Shown here piece after piece: positions 28,795 through 37,910 of a stretch of 50,049 nt of DNA. The notes under the pieces were generated by a model. It was not told where the DNA came from. It made no database searches and saw nothing but the letters and a program-made list of their open reading frames with translations. Source of the stretch: Occidentia massiliensis (GTDB taxonomy: Bacteria > Pseudomonadota > Alphaproteobacteria > Rickettsiales > Rickettsiaceae). How positions within the stretch are numbered: position 1 is the stretch's first letter; each line of letters begins with the position of its first letter. The translations under genes were made by a program, and so were the position numbers. The stretch covers positions 1-50,049 of the forward strand of contig CANJ01000038.1 of assembly GCA_000309075.1 (NCBI GenBank), read 5' to 3'.

Positions 28795-29010
28795 TACCTT
28801 TCACTTGATAAAACAAATGTTTTTAATTATAAGTTAGGTGATTTCTCTAAACTAAAGCCTTCCCTAGTATTGTAGCTATATAAGCTAGAGTAAGCTCTAC
28901 CAAAACAATATGGATATAGTCTAGTAGGTATCTTTTTCAGTATTTTTATAGTATACTACTCAAAAAAGCACTTGAAAACAAGATAATGAAAACTAGAGTA
29001 AGTAATAACT
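28795..29010. other. Short spacer, nothing recognised
   Basis: About 215 bp between the convergent Rpn-like gene and the 3' end of ubiG. AT-rich with small imperfect inverted repeats near 28880-28925. No tRNA-like fold, no matching copy of the inverted-repeat element. Confidence 0.3.
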
Positions 29011-29747
29011 TTATATATTTTTAACTATATACATAATGTAATTAACATTTATATCATTAGTTAAATACCATTTTTGACATATAGGATTATACGTCATACC
29101 TTGAATTTCCTTTAGAGATAAGTTGTTATTTAATAAGAAGTTATTAATCTCAGATGGTTTTAGAAATTTATTAAAATCATGAGTACCTATTGGTACATAT
29201 CTTAATAAATACTCAGCAAAACATATAGCTAAGATATATGATTTACAGGTTCTATTAATTGTTGAAATAATAATTATACCATTAGGTTTTAAAACTTCAT
29301 TCAAATGAGAAAAAAAACTTCAATATTATTAACATGTTCAAGGACTTCTAAACATAAAATAACATCATATTTTTTGCCACATCTAGAATATTCTTCTATA
29401 GAAGCATTAACATAATTAACTGATATTCCTAACTTACAAGCAGCTGCTTTAGCAATAGCAATATTTTCACTACTAGCATCTATACCAGTAACTGTAGCTC
29501 CAAGCTTAGCCATTGGCCCAGATAATATTCCCCCGCCACAACCAATATCAATAACTTCTAATCCATGAAAAGGAGTAATTGAACTTGCTAAATTATAGTG
29601 CTGTAACATTTTTTGCTTAATAAAACTAATCCTTACTGGGTTCATAAGATGTAAATGCTTTAGGTCCCCTTCCTGATTATACCACTCCTTAGCCATAGCA
29701 CTAAACTTTTTTATTTCTTTTTCATCTATAGTTGAATTTTCTTCCAT
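29011..29747 (-). pseudogene. ubiG: Ubiquinone biosynthesis O-methyltransferase, split by a frameshift
   Basis: Two adjoining frames (29301-29747 and 29011-29304) together encode a complete UbiG. UbiG is the AdoMet-dependent O-methyltransferase acting at two steps of ubiquinone synthesis. The first part has the N-terminal EWYNQEGDLKHLHLMNPVR, the AdoMet-binding VIDIGCGGGILSGPMAKLGA, and CLEVLEHVNN. The second continues with LKPNGIIIISTINRT through GTHDFNKFLKPSE to GMTYNP. The join is a run of eight A on the plus strand (29310-29317; T on the coding strand): one more T would restore EVFFSHLNEVLKPNG. This could be true decay, a sequencing error, or a homopolymer rescued by slippage. It lies 12 bp downstream of the SLT-domain gene on the same strand. 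Confidence 0.85.
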
Positions 29748-29759
29748 AAAATCACATTT

Positions 29760-30515
29760 TTAAGATTTAGAAGGTAATGGTACATATACCATCATTTTAC
29801 TACGATATTTATGTTGCTTAGCTTTAAAATTCATAGTTAATTTAGAGTTAGCCTTAGAATTAGTTACATAATGACTTTTAATAGATGATTTATCAAGTGA
29901 ATTATCAAATTTAACATATTTATTAAGTTCTAGTTTATATTGATCAATTCCTTTTAATAGTTTTAACACCCCATTACTATAATCTTTGCCAAGAGCTTTT
30001 GTAGCCGAATGATAATGTGCTATTGCTAACTTCCAACTTTTTAATTTATCATATTTCTGTTTTAAAAATTTTGCTCCATAATTTATATTAATACTAGGAT
30101 CAAAGGATTCTTCAATACTTGAAAAAGCTTTAGCATGATGCTGAAGATTTACTTGCATACAACCTACATCAATATTAGATTTTTTTGCTTTTAATTGCTT
30201 TTTTACAAATTCTACTGCTTCTAATTTAGTATCAAAATAATACCCCTTCCCTTCAACATTTACTGTCCACGGCCATACCACTTTAACCTTATGTTTAGGA
30301 TGTAAACGACTAGTTTCTTTAAGAGAAATAGATAGTAAAGTATTTTTAGGTATAATATGTTTCAATTCATAAAAAGAAAATAAACTTGCACAAAGTGCTG
30401 ATTGTTGAAAAACCCTATCAGAATAAACTGTAAAACTACAAAATAAAAATGATATAGTTAACAAATATCTCTTAACAAAAATATACAATCTTTTTATACT
30501 ACTAATCCTTGACAA
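29760..30515 (-). CDS. Secreted SLT-domain (lytic transglycosylase-like) protein
   Basis: A 251-residue protein with an N-terminal basic/hydrophobic signal (VKRYLLTISFLFCSFTVY, about 15-32). The lytic-transglycosylase fold of the SLT family follows: SISLKETSRLHP with the candidate catalytic Glu at residue 67 (usual motif ESG/S), then VGCMQVNLQHH (about 118-128; usual GLMQIN/V), and INYGAKFLKQKYDK and AHYHSA further on. It should cleave peptidoglycan glycan strands in the periplasm; small enzymes of this type often open the wall for secretion systems. The C-terminal 60 residues are basic and low-complexity. It is upstream of ubiG with 12 bp between. Confidence 0.8.
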   Translation of the reverse strand: MSRISSIKRLYIFVKRYLLTISFLFCSFTVYSDRVFQQSALCASLFSFYELKHIIPKNTLLSISLKETSRLHPKHKVKVVWPWTVNVEGKGYYFDTKLEAVEFVKKQLKAKKSNIDVGCMQVNLQHHAKAFSSIEESFDPSININYGAKFLKQKYDKLKSWKLAIAHYHSATKALGKDYSNGVLKLLKGIDQYKLELNKYVKFDNSLDKSSIKSHYVTNSKANSKLTMNFKAKQHKYRSKMMVYVPLPSKS

Positions 30516-30592
30516 TAATTAAGAATTAACTTTATTACATAAATTTAAAATTGTACAATATTTTTATTACTAATTGATTATTAAGACCAATC

Positions 30593-30913
30593 ATGTCATC
30601 TTCTTATTGGCATTTAGACCAAAAATATGGTTCTATATTTATAAATGTTAAAGTTAAAGCAGCAGCTAAAATTAGTAAGATAGTAGGACTATATAACTTC
30701 AACAACACAAATTTTCTACATATTAAAGTCAAAGAAATCCCAGAAAATAATAAAGCTAACAAATCTGTTATAAAATTAATCGCTCAATGGCTTGCTGTAC
30801 CTCAATCAAAAATTGAAATAGTCTCAGGTTTACATAATAACTTAAAGGTTGTTTCAATCAGTAATGCTAATAATCAATTTTTAATTGAAAAATTAAAGCA
30901 ATATCATCTTTAA
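30593..30913 (+). CDS. yggU: DUF167 / YggU family protein
   Basis: A 106-residue protein matching the DUF167 family: INVKVKAAAKISKIVG, then FLHIKVKEIPENNKANKSVIKLIAQWLAVP (about 44-73) and IEIVSGLHNNLKVVSI (about 77-92). The family is small, widely conserved in proteobacteria and archaea, and of unknown biochemical function. Divergent from the SLT-domain gene, with 77 bp between the two starts. Confidence 0.85.
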   Translation: MSSSYWHLDQKYGSIFINVKVKAAAKISKIVGLYNFNNTNFLHIKVKEIPENNKANKSVIKLIAQWLAVPQSKIEIVSGLHNNLKVVSISNANNQFLIEKLKQYHL

Positions 30914-31068
30914 GTTCAATAATATTTTGATAAGTTAACATTATTATTACTGACTCTTATTTACAAAAATCAAAAGCCAGTAATATTTATGCTAGATCTA
31001 AGCTGATTCCTTATAAGCTTTATTACAAGAAAAACCAAGCATACACCTAATGTATCTCTTTTCTATAC

Positions 31069-33066
31069 TTAAGTAAAACCTACATCATGGTTATCTATTA
31101 AACTATTACCTATTAAATTACCATCTGCTTCATTAGTATCATCTACAAAAGATTTTTCCTCCTCTATTACCGTAACAAAATCTTGCATTTTACGTCCCAT
31201 TTCAGAATCAGGTTGCAAAGCCTGAACATATTCTTCTACACAACTTGTGATTGCAATTTTCACCCACTCTGGCATTGGTTTAACACCTACTAAGCTAAAT
31301 AACTGTACTGCATGTACCAAAATACACTCATTTACATACATTAAATATGTTAATAGTTTAATATTTGTACCTTCAATGTTGTCATTTATCTTTTCAAACC
31401 CGGCAAGACAAGAATTTTCCCTATATGTTTCTTGAATTTTTTTTGCTTCTTCTAGTTGTTTTTTCACTTGATCTTCTGCATCATTAGCTACTTTCCATTT
31501 TCCAGTACCATGGTAATCAATTATCTTATCTGCAGGACTAATAATAGTATTATCTTTACAAATAGTATAATTAAAAGCAGTTGCTAAAAGCTCACCCACC
31601 TCTTTAAAAACTGATTCTGTTCCTTCTAATTCTGCTTTAATTTTCTTAAATAAAGGACTAGGTAATTTGTTCTCTAAATACGCTATATAACCCTTATAAT
31701 CATCAATTAATTCTGTTTTTAGCGATGTTGCTTTAATTTCATTGATGTTCTTCTCAAACGTAGAAGCCCATAACCCTTTTTCTAGCTGCATTACATGACC
31801 TACTATATATTTACTAATAGGAATATTGTTGTGTACTAAATAATTCAATAGACAATTTGCAGCAAATGTCATGTCTTCTTCCCGGATCTTAAATTCTGTA
31901 TCTTCTTTAATTTCTATAATAGCTAAAGATCGCATATACATAGCTATTTCTATTAGTTCTTTTATCCTTGAGTACTCTACAGCATCAGGTCTTCTATATT
32001 TCTCTGCTTCCTTAACTCTGCATGTAACTACTTTTAGTGGAGTATCACCTTCATCATTTTTAGCATTTGGATTAGCATTTAATACTGAAAGAGTATGTTT
32101 AATATCTTCTATATCCTTTTTCACAATAGCTTTAAAAAGTATTTTATCTATCTCAGTTTGATTTAATATTTTATTTAAAATAGCTTTTTCCCTATTATGA
32201 CAAATTCTCTCTTTTAAAGATTTTCCCGCTTCAGTTTCAACTTTATTACGATCAAAATTAACATCAATAATACTAGGATTTTTAGTTATAGCAATCTTCA
32301 AAAGCTCAACTACTTCATCCCCCAACTCATTCACTCTAAGATCCAACTTCCTCAAGTTAGGAAGTAAAGACAAATTATTACATATCAGCTTTATTATTTC
32401 AGGTTCCAAATGCCAGCCAAACCCTATTTTTTGAACATTCATTAAATATTTAAATCCCTCCTCAACTACATATTTAACCTTCTCAACTCCTAAATCTCTA
32501 AAATCTAGATTCAGATTTTCAACGTTTGAACCTTGTACAGATTTAAGTACTTCAACTAAAGGCTTATCTTCTGTTTTATTATAGGAATGAATTACTAATT
32601 TTTGTAAGGTTTCTGGCAACTTTAATCCTTTAGCTATTTTATATCCCTCATCTCTATACCATATAGTCAAGGTCTTTATTTTAGAACTTTCTAAGTTTCT
32701 TCCTACTATCCCCATATTTTCTTCCCAGTTAGCTCCAAACCCTTTAAACTCAATATCCAAATACTTTAAACCAGTATTATCTCTTAGTCCTTCAGATATA
32801 GGTGCAAGTAGTTCATCATCTGCCCCTTCACTAAGATCTAATTCAAAAACTAACGAAGTACATAAAATACTTTTTATTATTTTTCTTATTACATCTTTAT
32901 TTTCCTCTGGTATTTCTGTTTCTCGGCGTTCAAGCCTTACTGATAGCTCAGGATAACTGTTAGTTAAATGCACAAATTGCATAATTACAGCTTCAATGCA
33001 GTCATCTTTAGTACCTTTAATACTAAAAAGTGAAACCCCAGAGTTACTTTTAATTTCTATTGACAT
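31069..33066 (-). CDS. LRR (RNI-like) protein with ankyrin-like segment, long paralogue
   Basis: A 665-residue soluble protein. Residues ~55-290 are leucine-rich repeats of the ribonuclease-inhibitor type, with repeating units such as LRDNTGLKYLDIEF, SNVENLNLDFRDLG and LLPNLRKLDLRVNELGDEVV. A short ankyrin-like stretch follows around 310-350 (LFKAIVKKDIEDIKHTL, NPNAKNDEGDTPLKVV). Then comes an alpha-helical C-terminal region of about 310 residues that I do not recognise. No signal peptide. LRR and ankyrin units together suggest protein binding; a host-targeted effector is the likely class. It is a diverged duplicate of the next gene upstream (33413-34462), sharing EGLxxNTxLKYL, LKLPETL and EPLVEVLKSVQ-type motifs in the same order. 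Confidence 0.8.
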   Translation of the reverse strand: MSIEIKSNSGVSLFSIKGTKDDCIEAVIMQFVHLTNSYPELSVRLERRETEIPEENKDVIRKIIKSILCTSLVFELDLSEGADDELLAPISEGLRDNTGLKYLDIEFKGFGANWEENMGIVGRNLESSKIKTLTIWYRDEGYKIAKGLKLPETLQKLVIHSYNKTEDKPLVEVLKSVQGSNVENLNLDFRDLGVEKVKYVVEEGFKYLMNVQKIGFGWHLEPEIIKLICNNLSLLPNLRKLDLRVNELGDEVVELLKIAITKNPSIIDVNFDRNKVETEAGKSLKERICHNREKAILNKILNQTEIDKILFKAIVKKDIEDIKHTLSVLNANPNAKNDEGDTPLKVVTCRVKEAEKYRRPDAVEYSRIKELIEIAMYMRSLAIIEIKEDTEFKIREEDMTFAANCLLNYLVHNNIPISKYIVGHVMQLEKGLWASTFEKNINEIKATSLKTELIDDYKGYIAYLENKLPSPLFKKIKAELEGTESVFKEVGELLATAFNYTICKDNTIISPADKIIDYHGTGKWKVANDAEDQVKKQLEEAKKIQETYRENSCLAGFEKINDNIEGTNIKLLTYLMYVNECILVHAVQLFSLVGVKPMPEWVKIAITSCVEEYVQALQPDSEMGRKMQDFVTVIEEEKSFVDDTNEADGNLIGNSLIDNHDVGFT

Positions 33067-33412
33067 AATTCTTCTTCTTTTTTAATTAAAATTAATAAAT
33101 AGGCATTACGGAATAAAATACTGGTTAACAAAATGTGTATTTTATTTAAAATTAATTAATATACTTTAACCTATTCTTTACCTTATTCATACTATTAATT
33201 TTACATAAAATCAAGATGCTTTAATTACTAAAAACTATAGTTACACTTTATATTTTTATACAAGTACTTATCCTCCTTTGTTATTTTTCTTTTCTTCCCA
33301 TGATCATAAATATTATCTAACCTCACTAAGAAACCAGGGTTTCCTTCAGCAAATTCTTTAGTAGTAAGACTATTTAATACATTTTAACCAAGTGATTTAA
33401 CCATAAAAAACC
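33067..33412. other. Spacer between LRR paralogues, with an orphan coding fragment
   Basis: About 345 bp. Near 33231-33383 (minus strand) there is a 51-codon open stretch with protein-like composition, including LTTKEFAEGNPGFLVRLDNI and YDHGKKRKIT, with no start codon. The remainder is AT-rich and must hold the promoter of the long LRR gene. No repeat or RNA gene recognised. Confidence 0.5.
33231..33383 (-). pseudogene. Orphan coding fragment without start codon
   Basis: Fifty-one sense codons bounded by a stop on both sides, with no ATG. The translation (LTTKEFAEGNPGFLVRLDNI, then YDHGKKRKITKEDKYLYKNI) looks like real protein and is unlike the random AT-rich frames around it. It matches neither LRR paralogue's visible sequence. 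Probably the tail of a lost gene. I cannot name the family. Confidence 0.4.
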
Positions 33413-34462
33413 TTAATCTTGTCCTAACATATCTGTACCTAGACCATCACTATAGTACATTTGTAAAGAAAAAAGACCATTTCCAATACAGGTGTTATCT
33501 ACCTCCTCAGCTTGATCCAACTTTGCTGCTCTATTAATCTCAATTTGTTCTCTTAAAAAGTTACTTATCTTACCTTCTATTTCACCACTAATTTTAACGT
33601 CAACAATATTTGAATTTTTAGCTATTGCTTCAATTAACATCTCACCTACTGTAAATTCACCTATTGCTTCTTTTAAATTATTCCAGCCAAAATCTAACAC
33701 CATTAAATTAGAAAGCAAAAATAAATTATCAAATATAAGTTTTATTACCTCTACTTCCAAATTACTACCAAAATATATTTCCTTAATATTTGTTATATAT
33801 TTAAACCCTTCACCAATTATATATTTAACCTTTTCAATTCCCATATCTCCAAAGTCCAACCTTAATTTTTCTACCTTTGAGTTTTGTACAGATTTAAGCA
33901 CCTCAACTAAAGGCTCATTCTCTGCTTGATTATAGTAAAAAGGAAATCCCAATGTTTTTAAAGTTTCTGGTAATTTTAATGCTTTAGCTATCTTATATCC
34001 ATAATCATTATAAGATACTTCTAAAACTTCTATTTTAGAATTCATTAAGTTCTTTCCTACTATTTTCAAATTTTTTTCCCACTCATCCCCACATTCATAC
34101 AAGTATAATCTTAAATACTTTAAACTAGTGTTAGCATTTAATCCTTCAGAAATAATTCTTAACTGTTCATCACTTACTTTTAGCTTATAGATATCTAAGT
34201 CAGTTACCATTGAATTATTATACAAAACTTCTTTAATAACCTCTGCTGTTATAGTTTTATCCTCTTCTAGTACTACTCCCGCTTCTAGCTGATCATAATT
34301 TTGTTCAAATATTACTTTCACAGTTTTATTTTTAGCAGTACATACTCTCTTAGCTAGATTATTGACTTGCATCAGCGCAGCTTCCTTAGAATCTTCAGCA
34401 ATAACGTTTAAAGTAATATATATTTTATTACAAAATCTGGAAGTTTTAGTCTGTATTATCAT
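33413..34462 (-). CDS. LRR (RNI-like) protein, short paralogue
   Basis: A 349-residue protein collinear with residues 1-300 of the downstream 665-residue protein. Shared blocks are SEGLNANTSLKYLRL, SKIEVLEVSYNDYGYKIAKAL, LKLPETLKTLG, EPLVEVLKSVQNSKVEKLRLDFGDMGIEKVKY and NLFLLSNLMVLDFGWNNL. It lacks the ankyrin-like stretch and the long helical region, and ends shortly after REQIEINRAAKLDQAEE. Its last residues (DNTCIGNGLF) weakly resemble the extreme C-terminus of the long paralogue (DGNLIGNSLI), as if the middle had been deleted. No signal peptide. Likely protein-binding; effector status is inferred only from fold class and organism type. Confidence 0.75.
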   Translation of the reverse strand: MIIQTKTSRFCNKIYITLNVIAEDSKEAALMQVNNLAKRVCTAKNKTVKVIFEQNYDQLEAGVVLEEDKTITAEVIKEVLYNNSMVTDLDIYKLKVSDEQLRIISEGLNANTSLKYLRLYLYECGDEWEKNLKIVGKNLMNSKIEVLEVSYNDYGYKIAKALKLPETLKTLGFPFYYNQAENEPLVEVLKSVQNSKVEKLRLDFGDMGIEKVKYIIGEGFKYITNIKEIYFGSNLEVEVIKLIFDNLFLLSNLMVLDFGWNNLKEAIGEFTVGEMLIEAIAKNSNIVDVKISGEIEGKISNFLREQIEINRAAKLDQAEEVDNTCIGNGLFSLQMYYSDGLGTDMLGQD

Positions 34463-34660
34463 AATTTTTTCCTCTCTAAATAAGCAAAATAAACTTTACC
34501 CTTACTATCTTTAAGTAAAGAATTCAATCAATGCACTACACATTTTTTGTTAAGTATATCATATTTTACTATGCATAATAAGAGTTAAATTAAGAAATAT
34601 TAAACAATATTTAACAAAAATATATATAAGCAAGGTCTAAAAATAAAAGACATTAATAAA

Positions 34661-34688
34661 TTGACTTAATTATAGAAATCTGTATTAT
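34661..34688 (+). promoter_or_regulatory. Predicted promoter of the first tlc gene
   Basis: TTGACT (34661-34666), a 16-base spacer and TATTAT (34683-34688), 37 bp before the ATG at 34726. A good sigma-70-like match in a divergent intergenic region of 263 bp. Confidence 0.5.
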
Positions 34689-34725
34689 GGTGTTCTAACC
34701 AAAAACAATTTTTAGGTTAGATATA

Positions 34726-36261
34726 ATGAAGTTTTTCAATTCACCTCGTCTTTTTTTATTTAGTACACCCAAAAGTTTTAATAACAAGTTCCATAAGATT
34801 TTCGACTATATTTGGCCAATTCATTACCATGAACTTCCTAAATTTTTATTAATGACAGCTCTAATGTTTTGTATACTTTTTATTCAAAATGTAGTTAGAG
34901 CCTTAAAAGATAGTATAGTAAACACTATGATCGGTACTGAAACTATTGCTTTTTTAAAGTTTTGGGGAGTATTACCAGCAGCTTGTTTAATGACAATAAT
35001 ATATGTAAAATTAGTAAATACTATTAAAAACGAAAATATATTTTATATAATATTATTAGGTTTTTTATTATTCTTTGCAATTTTTGGCTTTTTTATCTTC
35101 CCTAATCACAAGCTCCTTCATCTCAAAGATAAAAATGTAGAAACACTTATTAAGCAATTTCCTAATCTAAAATGGTTTGTTCTACTTACTGCAAAATGGG
35201 GGTTTTCTCTTTTTTATATTGTCGCTGAACTTTGGCCAAATGCTGTTTTTGCTCTCCTATATTGGCAATTTGTTAATATGGTTACAACTGTAGAAGAGTC
35301 AAAAAGATTTTATACCTTATTTGGATTGTTAGGGCAAACAGGATTATATATCTCTGGTCAATTTTTATTCTTTTTACCATCTTTCAGTAATTATTGTATA
35401 AATCAATATAAGTTAAATTGTGATAAAACAGAGCTCTCTGTACAATTTATAATTAGTATTATTTTACTATTAGGTGCTTCAGCTATATTTATTTTTTGGT
35501 TTCTTAATCATCATATACTTAAGACTGGTAGCTTAAACTTTAAAGTAAAACCCAGTAAAATATCTGTACTAGATGGTATTAAAATGACAATAGAATCTCG
35601 CTATATTAGATTAATAACTACCTTATTAATCTGTTATGGTGTTGCAATTAATTTAATAGAAGGTCCTTGGAAGGCTAAATCTAGTACTTTATATCAAACT
35701 GCTGATGAATATGCAGCTTTTGTAGGTCATTACCTTAGTTATACTGGACTTTTCACTTTATTATTCGTTTTAATCGGATCAAATATCATAAGGAGTTTTG
35801 GCTGGTTCTCAGCAGCAATTATTACTCCCTTAATTATTTGCTTTACTGGCATAATATTTTTTATGATATTGAATTTTCATATTCCACCTTATTTCACTGG
35901 ACTTATCTTTATTACATCTGACCCAACAAATATAGCAGTAACTATAGGAATGATACAAAATGTTTTAGGCAAGGCAAGTAAATACACATTATTTGATTCT
36001 ACAAAAGAAATGTCATATGTTCCACTTGATGATGAATTAAAAAGTAAAGGTAAAGCCACAGCTGATATAATTGGAGTAAAACTTGGTAAATCTACAAGTG
36101 CATTAATTCAATCTCTAATTTTTATATTTATTCCTACTGCTACTTACCAATCTATAACTATTTATTTAATGTTCATATTTATTGTAGTATGTACTATATG
36201 GATTTGGGCAGTAAAAGAATTAAATATAGAATACTTAAAATTAGTTAATAAGGATAATTAA
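34726..36261 (+). CDS. tlc: Tlc family ATP/ADP (nucleotide) translocase, first copy
   Basis: A 511-residue polytopic membrane protein of the non-mitochondrial nucleotide transporter (NTT/Tlc) family. It exchanges host ATP for bacterial ADP, or imports other nucleotides, across the inner membrane. Hallmarks: the N-terminal QNVVRALKDSIVNTMIGTETIAFLKFWGVLP, ELWPNAVFALLYWQFVN (about 168-184), NLIEGPWKAK (about 311-320), and the C-terminal SKYTLFDSTKEMSYVPLDDELKSKGKATAD with KLGKS. About 11-12 hydrophobic helices; length normal (about 500). This family is confined to obligate intracellular bacteria and plastids, so it is the strongest lifestyle marker here. Which nucleotide this paralogue carries cannot be read from sequence. 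Confidence 0.95.
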   Translation: MKFFNSPRLFLFSTPKSFNNKFHKIFDYIWPIHYHELPKFLLMTALMFCILFIQNVVRALKDSIVNTMIGTETIAFLKFWGVLPAACLMTIIYVKLVNTIKNENIFYIILLGFLLFFAIFGFFIFPNHKLLHLKDKNVETLIKQFPNLKWFVLLTAKWGFSLFYIVAELWPNAVFALLYWQFVNMVTTVEESKRFYTLFGLLGQTGLYISGQFLFFLPSFSNYCINQYKLNCDKTELSVQFIISIILLLGASAIFIFWFLNHHILKTGSLNFKVKPSKISVLDGIKMTIESRYIRLITTLLICYGVAINLIEGPWKAKSSTLYQTADEYAAFVGHYLSYTGLFTLLFVLIGSNIIRSFGWFSAAIITPLIICFTGIIFFMILNFHIPPYFTGLIFITSDPTNIAVTIGMIQNVLGKASKYTLFDSTKEMSYVPLDDELKSKGKATADIIGVKLGKSTSALIQSLIFIFIPTATYQSITIYLMFIFIVVCTIWIWAVKELNIEYLKLVNKDN

Positions 36262-36371
36262 GTTTATATATAATTAATGTTGCATTTTTATTGACTTTTT
36301 TAAAGAAAAACAATAGAAGTAAGGTTTTTGTTGTCTTTCTTAGCTATTGCTTGCCTAACAGATAAATCATA

Positions 36372-37910
36372 ATGCAAAAAATCAATGTCTTTACAAAGGC
36401 TAAAATGTTTTTATGGCCAATAAAACAACAAGAAATGGCCCTTTTTTGTCCTATGGCCTTAATGATGTTTTGTTTACTATTTAATTTTAGTGCATTAAGA
36501 GCAGTAAAAGATAGTTTAGTAGTTCCATCCATGGGAGCAGAAGTTATAAGTTTTTTAAAATTATGGCTAGTACTACCATCTGCTGTTATATTTACTTTAA
36601 TATATATTAAACTATCTAATATTTACTCTATGGAAAATGTTTTTTATACAGTAGTTGTTTTTTTTCTATTATTTTTTATATTCTTTGCTTTTATTATTTA
36701 CCCACATCAGATTTTGCTACATCCATCAAATATTTTTGTTGAAAAAGCAATTTTTACATACCCTTACTTACAATGGATTATTAAAATTGGAGGAAAATGG
36801 AGCTACGCTATAATGTATATCTTTTGTGAGCTATGGAGTGTAGTAGTTATAAATTTAATGTACTGGCAATTTGTAAATAATATATTTAATATTAAAGATG
36901 CTAAAAGATTCTATCCAATTTTAGGCATGATAGGAAATTTAGGCCTAATTGTCGCTGGTAATATATTAATATCATGTGCTGATACCTCAGAAGCTCCAAA
37001 CCTTATAGTTAGTAATATTATTGACTGTAACTGTAACAATAAATCTGAAATAACTCTTAAGCTTATCATTATCGCTGTTACCTTTTCAGGCCTTATAGCA
37101 ATAATCACCTTTAAATATCTAAACAAAATTATTTCTAAAAAACAGATTATTATACACAAAAGCAACAACTTATTAAGTAACTTTAAGTTAAACTATAATA
37201 GAAAAACTAAACTATCAATAAAAGATAGCATAAATTTAGTATTAAAGTCTAAATATATTGGCTGCATTGCCATTATGGTTATTTGCTATGGTTTAGCAAT
37301 TAACATTTTAGAAGGCCCATGGAAAGCTAAGGTACGAGAATTATACCCTACAACACAAGAATATGTAAGTTTTATGGGACAATTTAATATAGCTATGGGG
37401 ATATCTTGTGTTGCATTTATGATTATAAGCAGCAATATATTACGCAGATTTAATTGGCTAGTTCCCGCTCTTCTTACTCCTACAATTATTGGTATAACTG
37501 GAATAATATTTTTCTTACTTGTAATTGTAGGAAATAATATAAATACAATATTTGGCACTATTATATCTTTTAATCCAATTTATTTTGCTGTATTAATTGG
37601 AGCATTACAAAACATTCTAAGCAAATCAAGTAAATACTCTTTATTTGATCCAACAAAAGAAGTGGCTTATATTCCCCTTAATGATGAACTAAAAACAAAA
37701 GGTAAAGCAGCAGTGGAAGTTGTAGGGATGAAATTAGGAAAGTCTGGAGGAGCTTGTATACAATCAACGATCTTTACTATATACCCATCTGCTACTTTTG
37801 ATTCCATTGCTACAATTCTAATGTGTGTATTCATATTAGTAATTTCAATTTGGCTAATTGATGTTATCAAACTTTACCATCAATATATAACTCTAAATCA
37901 TGGCCAATAA
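36372..37910 (+). CDS. tlc: Tlc family nucleotide translocase, second copy
   Basis: A 512-residue paralogue of the preceding gene with the same architecture: RAVKDSLVVPSMGAEVISFLKLW, CELWSVVVINLMYWQFVN, NILEGPWKAK, and SKYSLFDPTKEVAYIPLNDELKTKGKAAVE with KLGKSGG. The copies are clearly diverged, so the duplication is old and the substrates may differ; Rickettsia carry several Tlc paralogues, of which only some exchange ATP/ADP. The stop codon overlaps the next start (TAATG), suggesting translational coupling with the DUF2125-like gene. Confidence 0.95.
   Translation: MQKINVFTKAKMFLWPIKQQEMALFCPMALMMFCLLFNFSALRAVKDSLVVPSMGAEVISFLKLWLVLPSAVIFTLIYIKLSNIYSMENVFYTVVVFFLLFFIFFAFIIYPHQILLHPSNIFVEKAIFTYPYLQWIIKIGGKWSYAIMYIFCELWSVVVINLMYWQFVNNIFNIKDAKRFYPILGMIGNLGLIVAGNILISCADTSEAPNLIVSNIIDCNCNNKSEITLKLIIIAVTFSGLIAIITFKYLNKIISKKQIIIHKSNNLLSNFKLNYNRKTKLSIKDSINLVLKSKYIGCIAIMVICYGLAINILEGPWKAKVRELYPTTQEYVSFMGQFNIAMGISCVAFMIISSNILRRFNWLVPALLTPTIIGITGIIFFLLVIVGNNINTIFGTIISFNPIYFAVLIGALQNILSKSSKYSLFDPTKEVAYIPLNDELKTKGKAAVEVVGMKLGKSGGACIQSTIFTIYPSATFDSIATILMCVFILVISIWLIDVIKLYHQYITLNHGQ

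Noticed and set aside
28880-28925. A cloverleaf-like cluster of small inverted repeats that might be a tRNA
   Set aside because: There is no 7-bp acceptor stem, no GTTCRANNC T-loop and no plausible anticodon stem.
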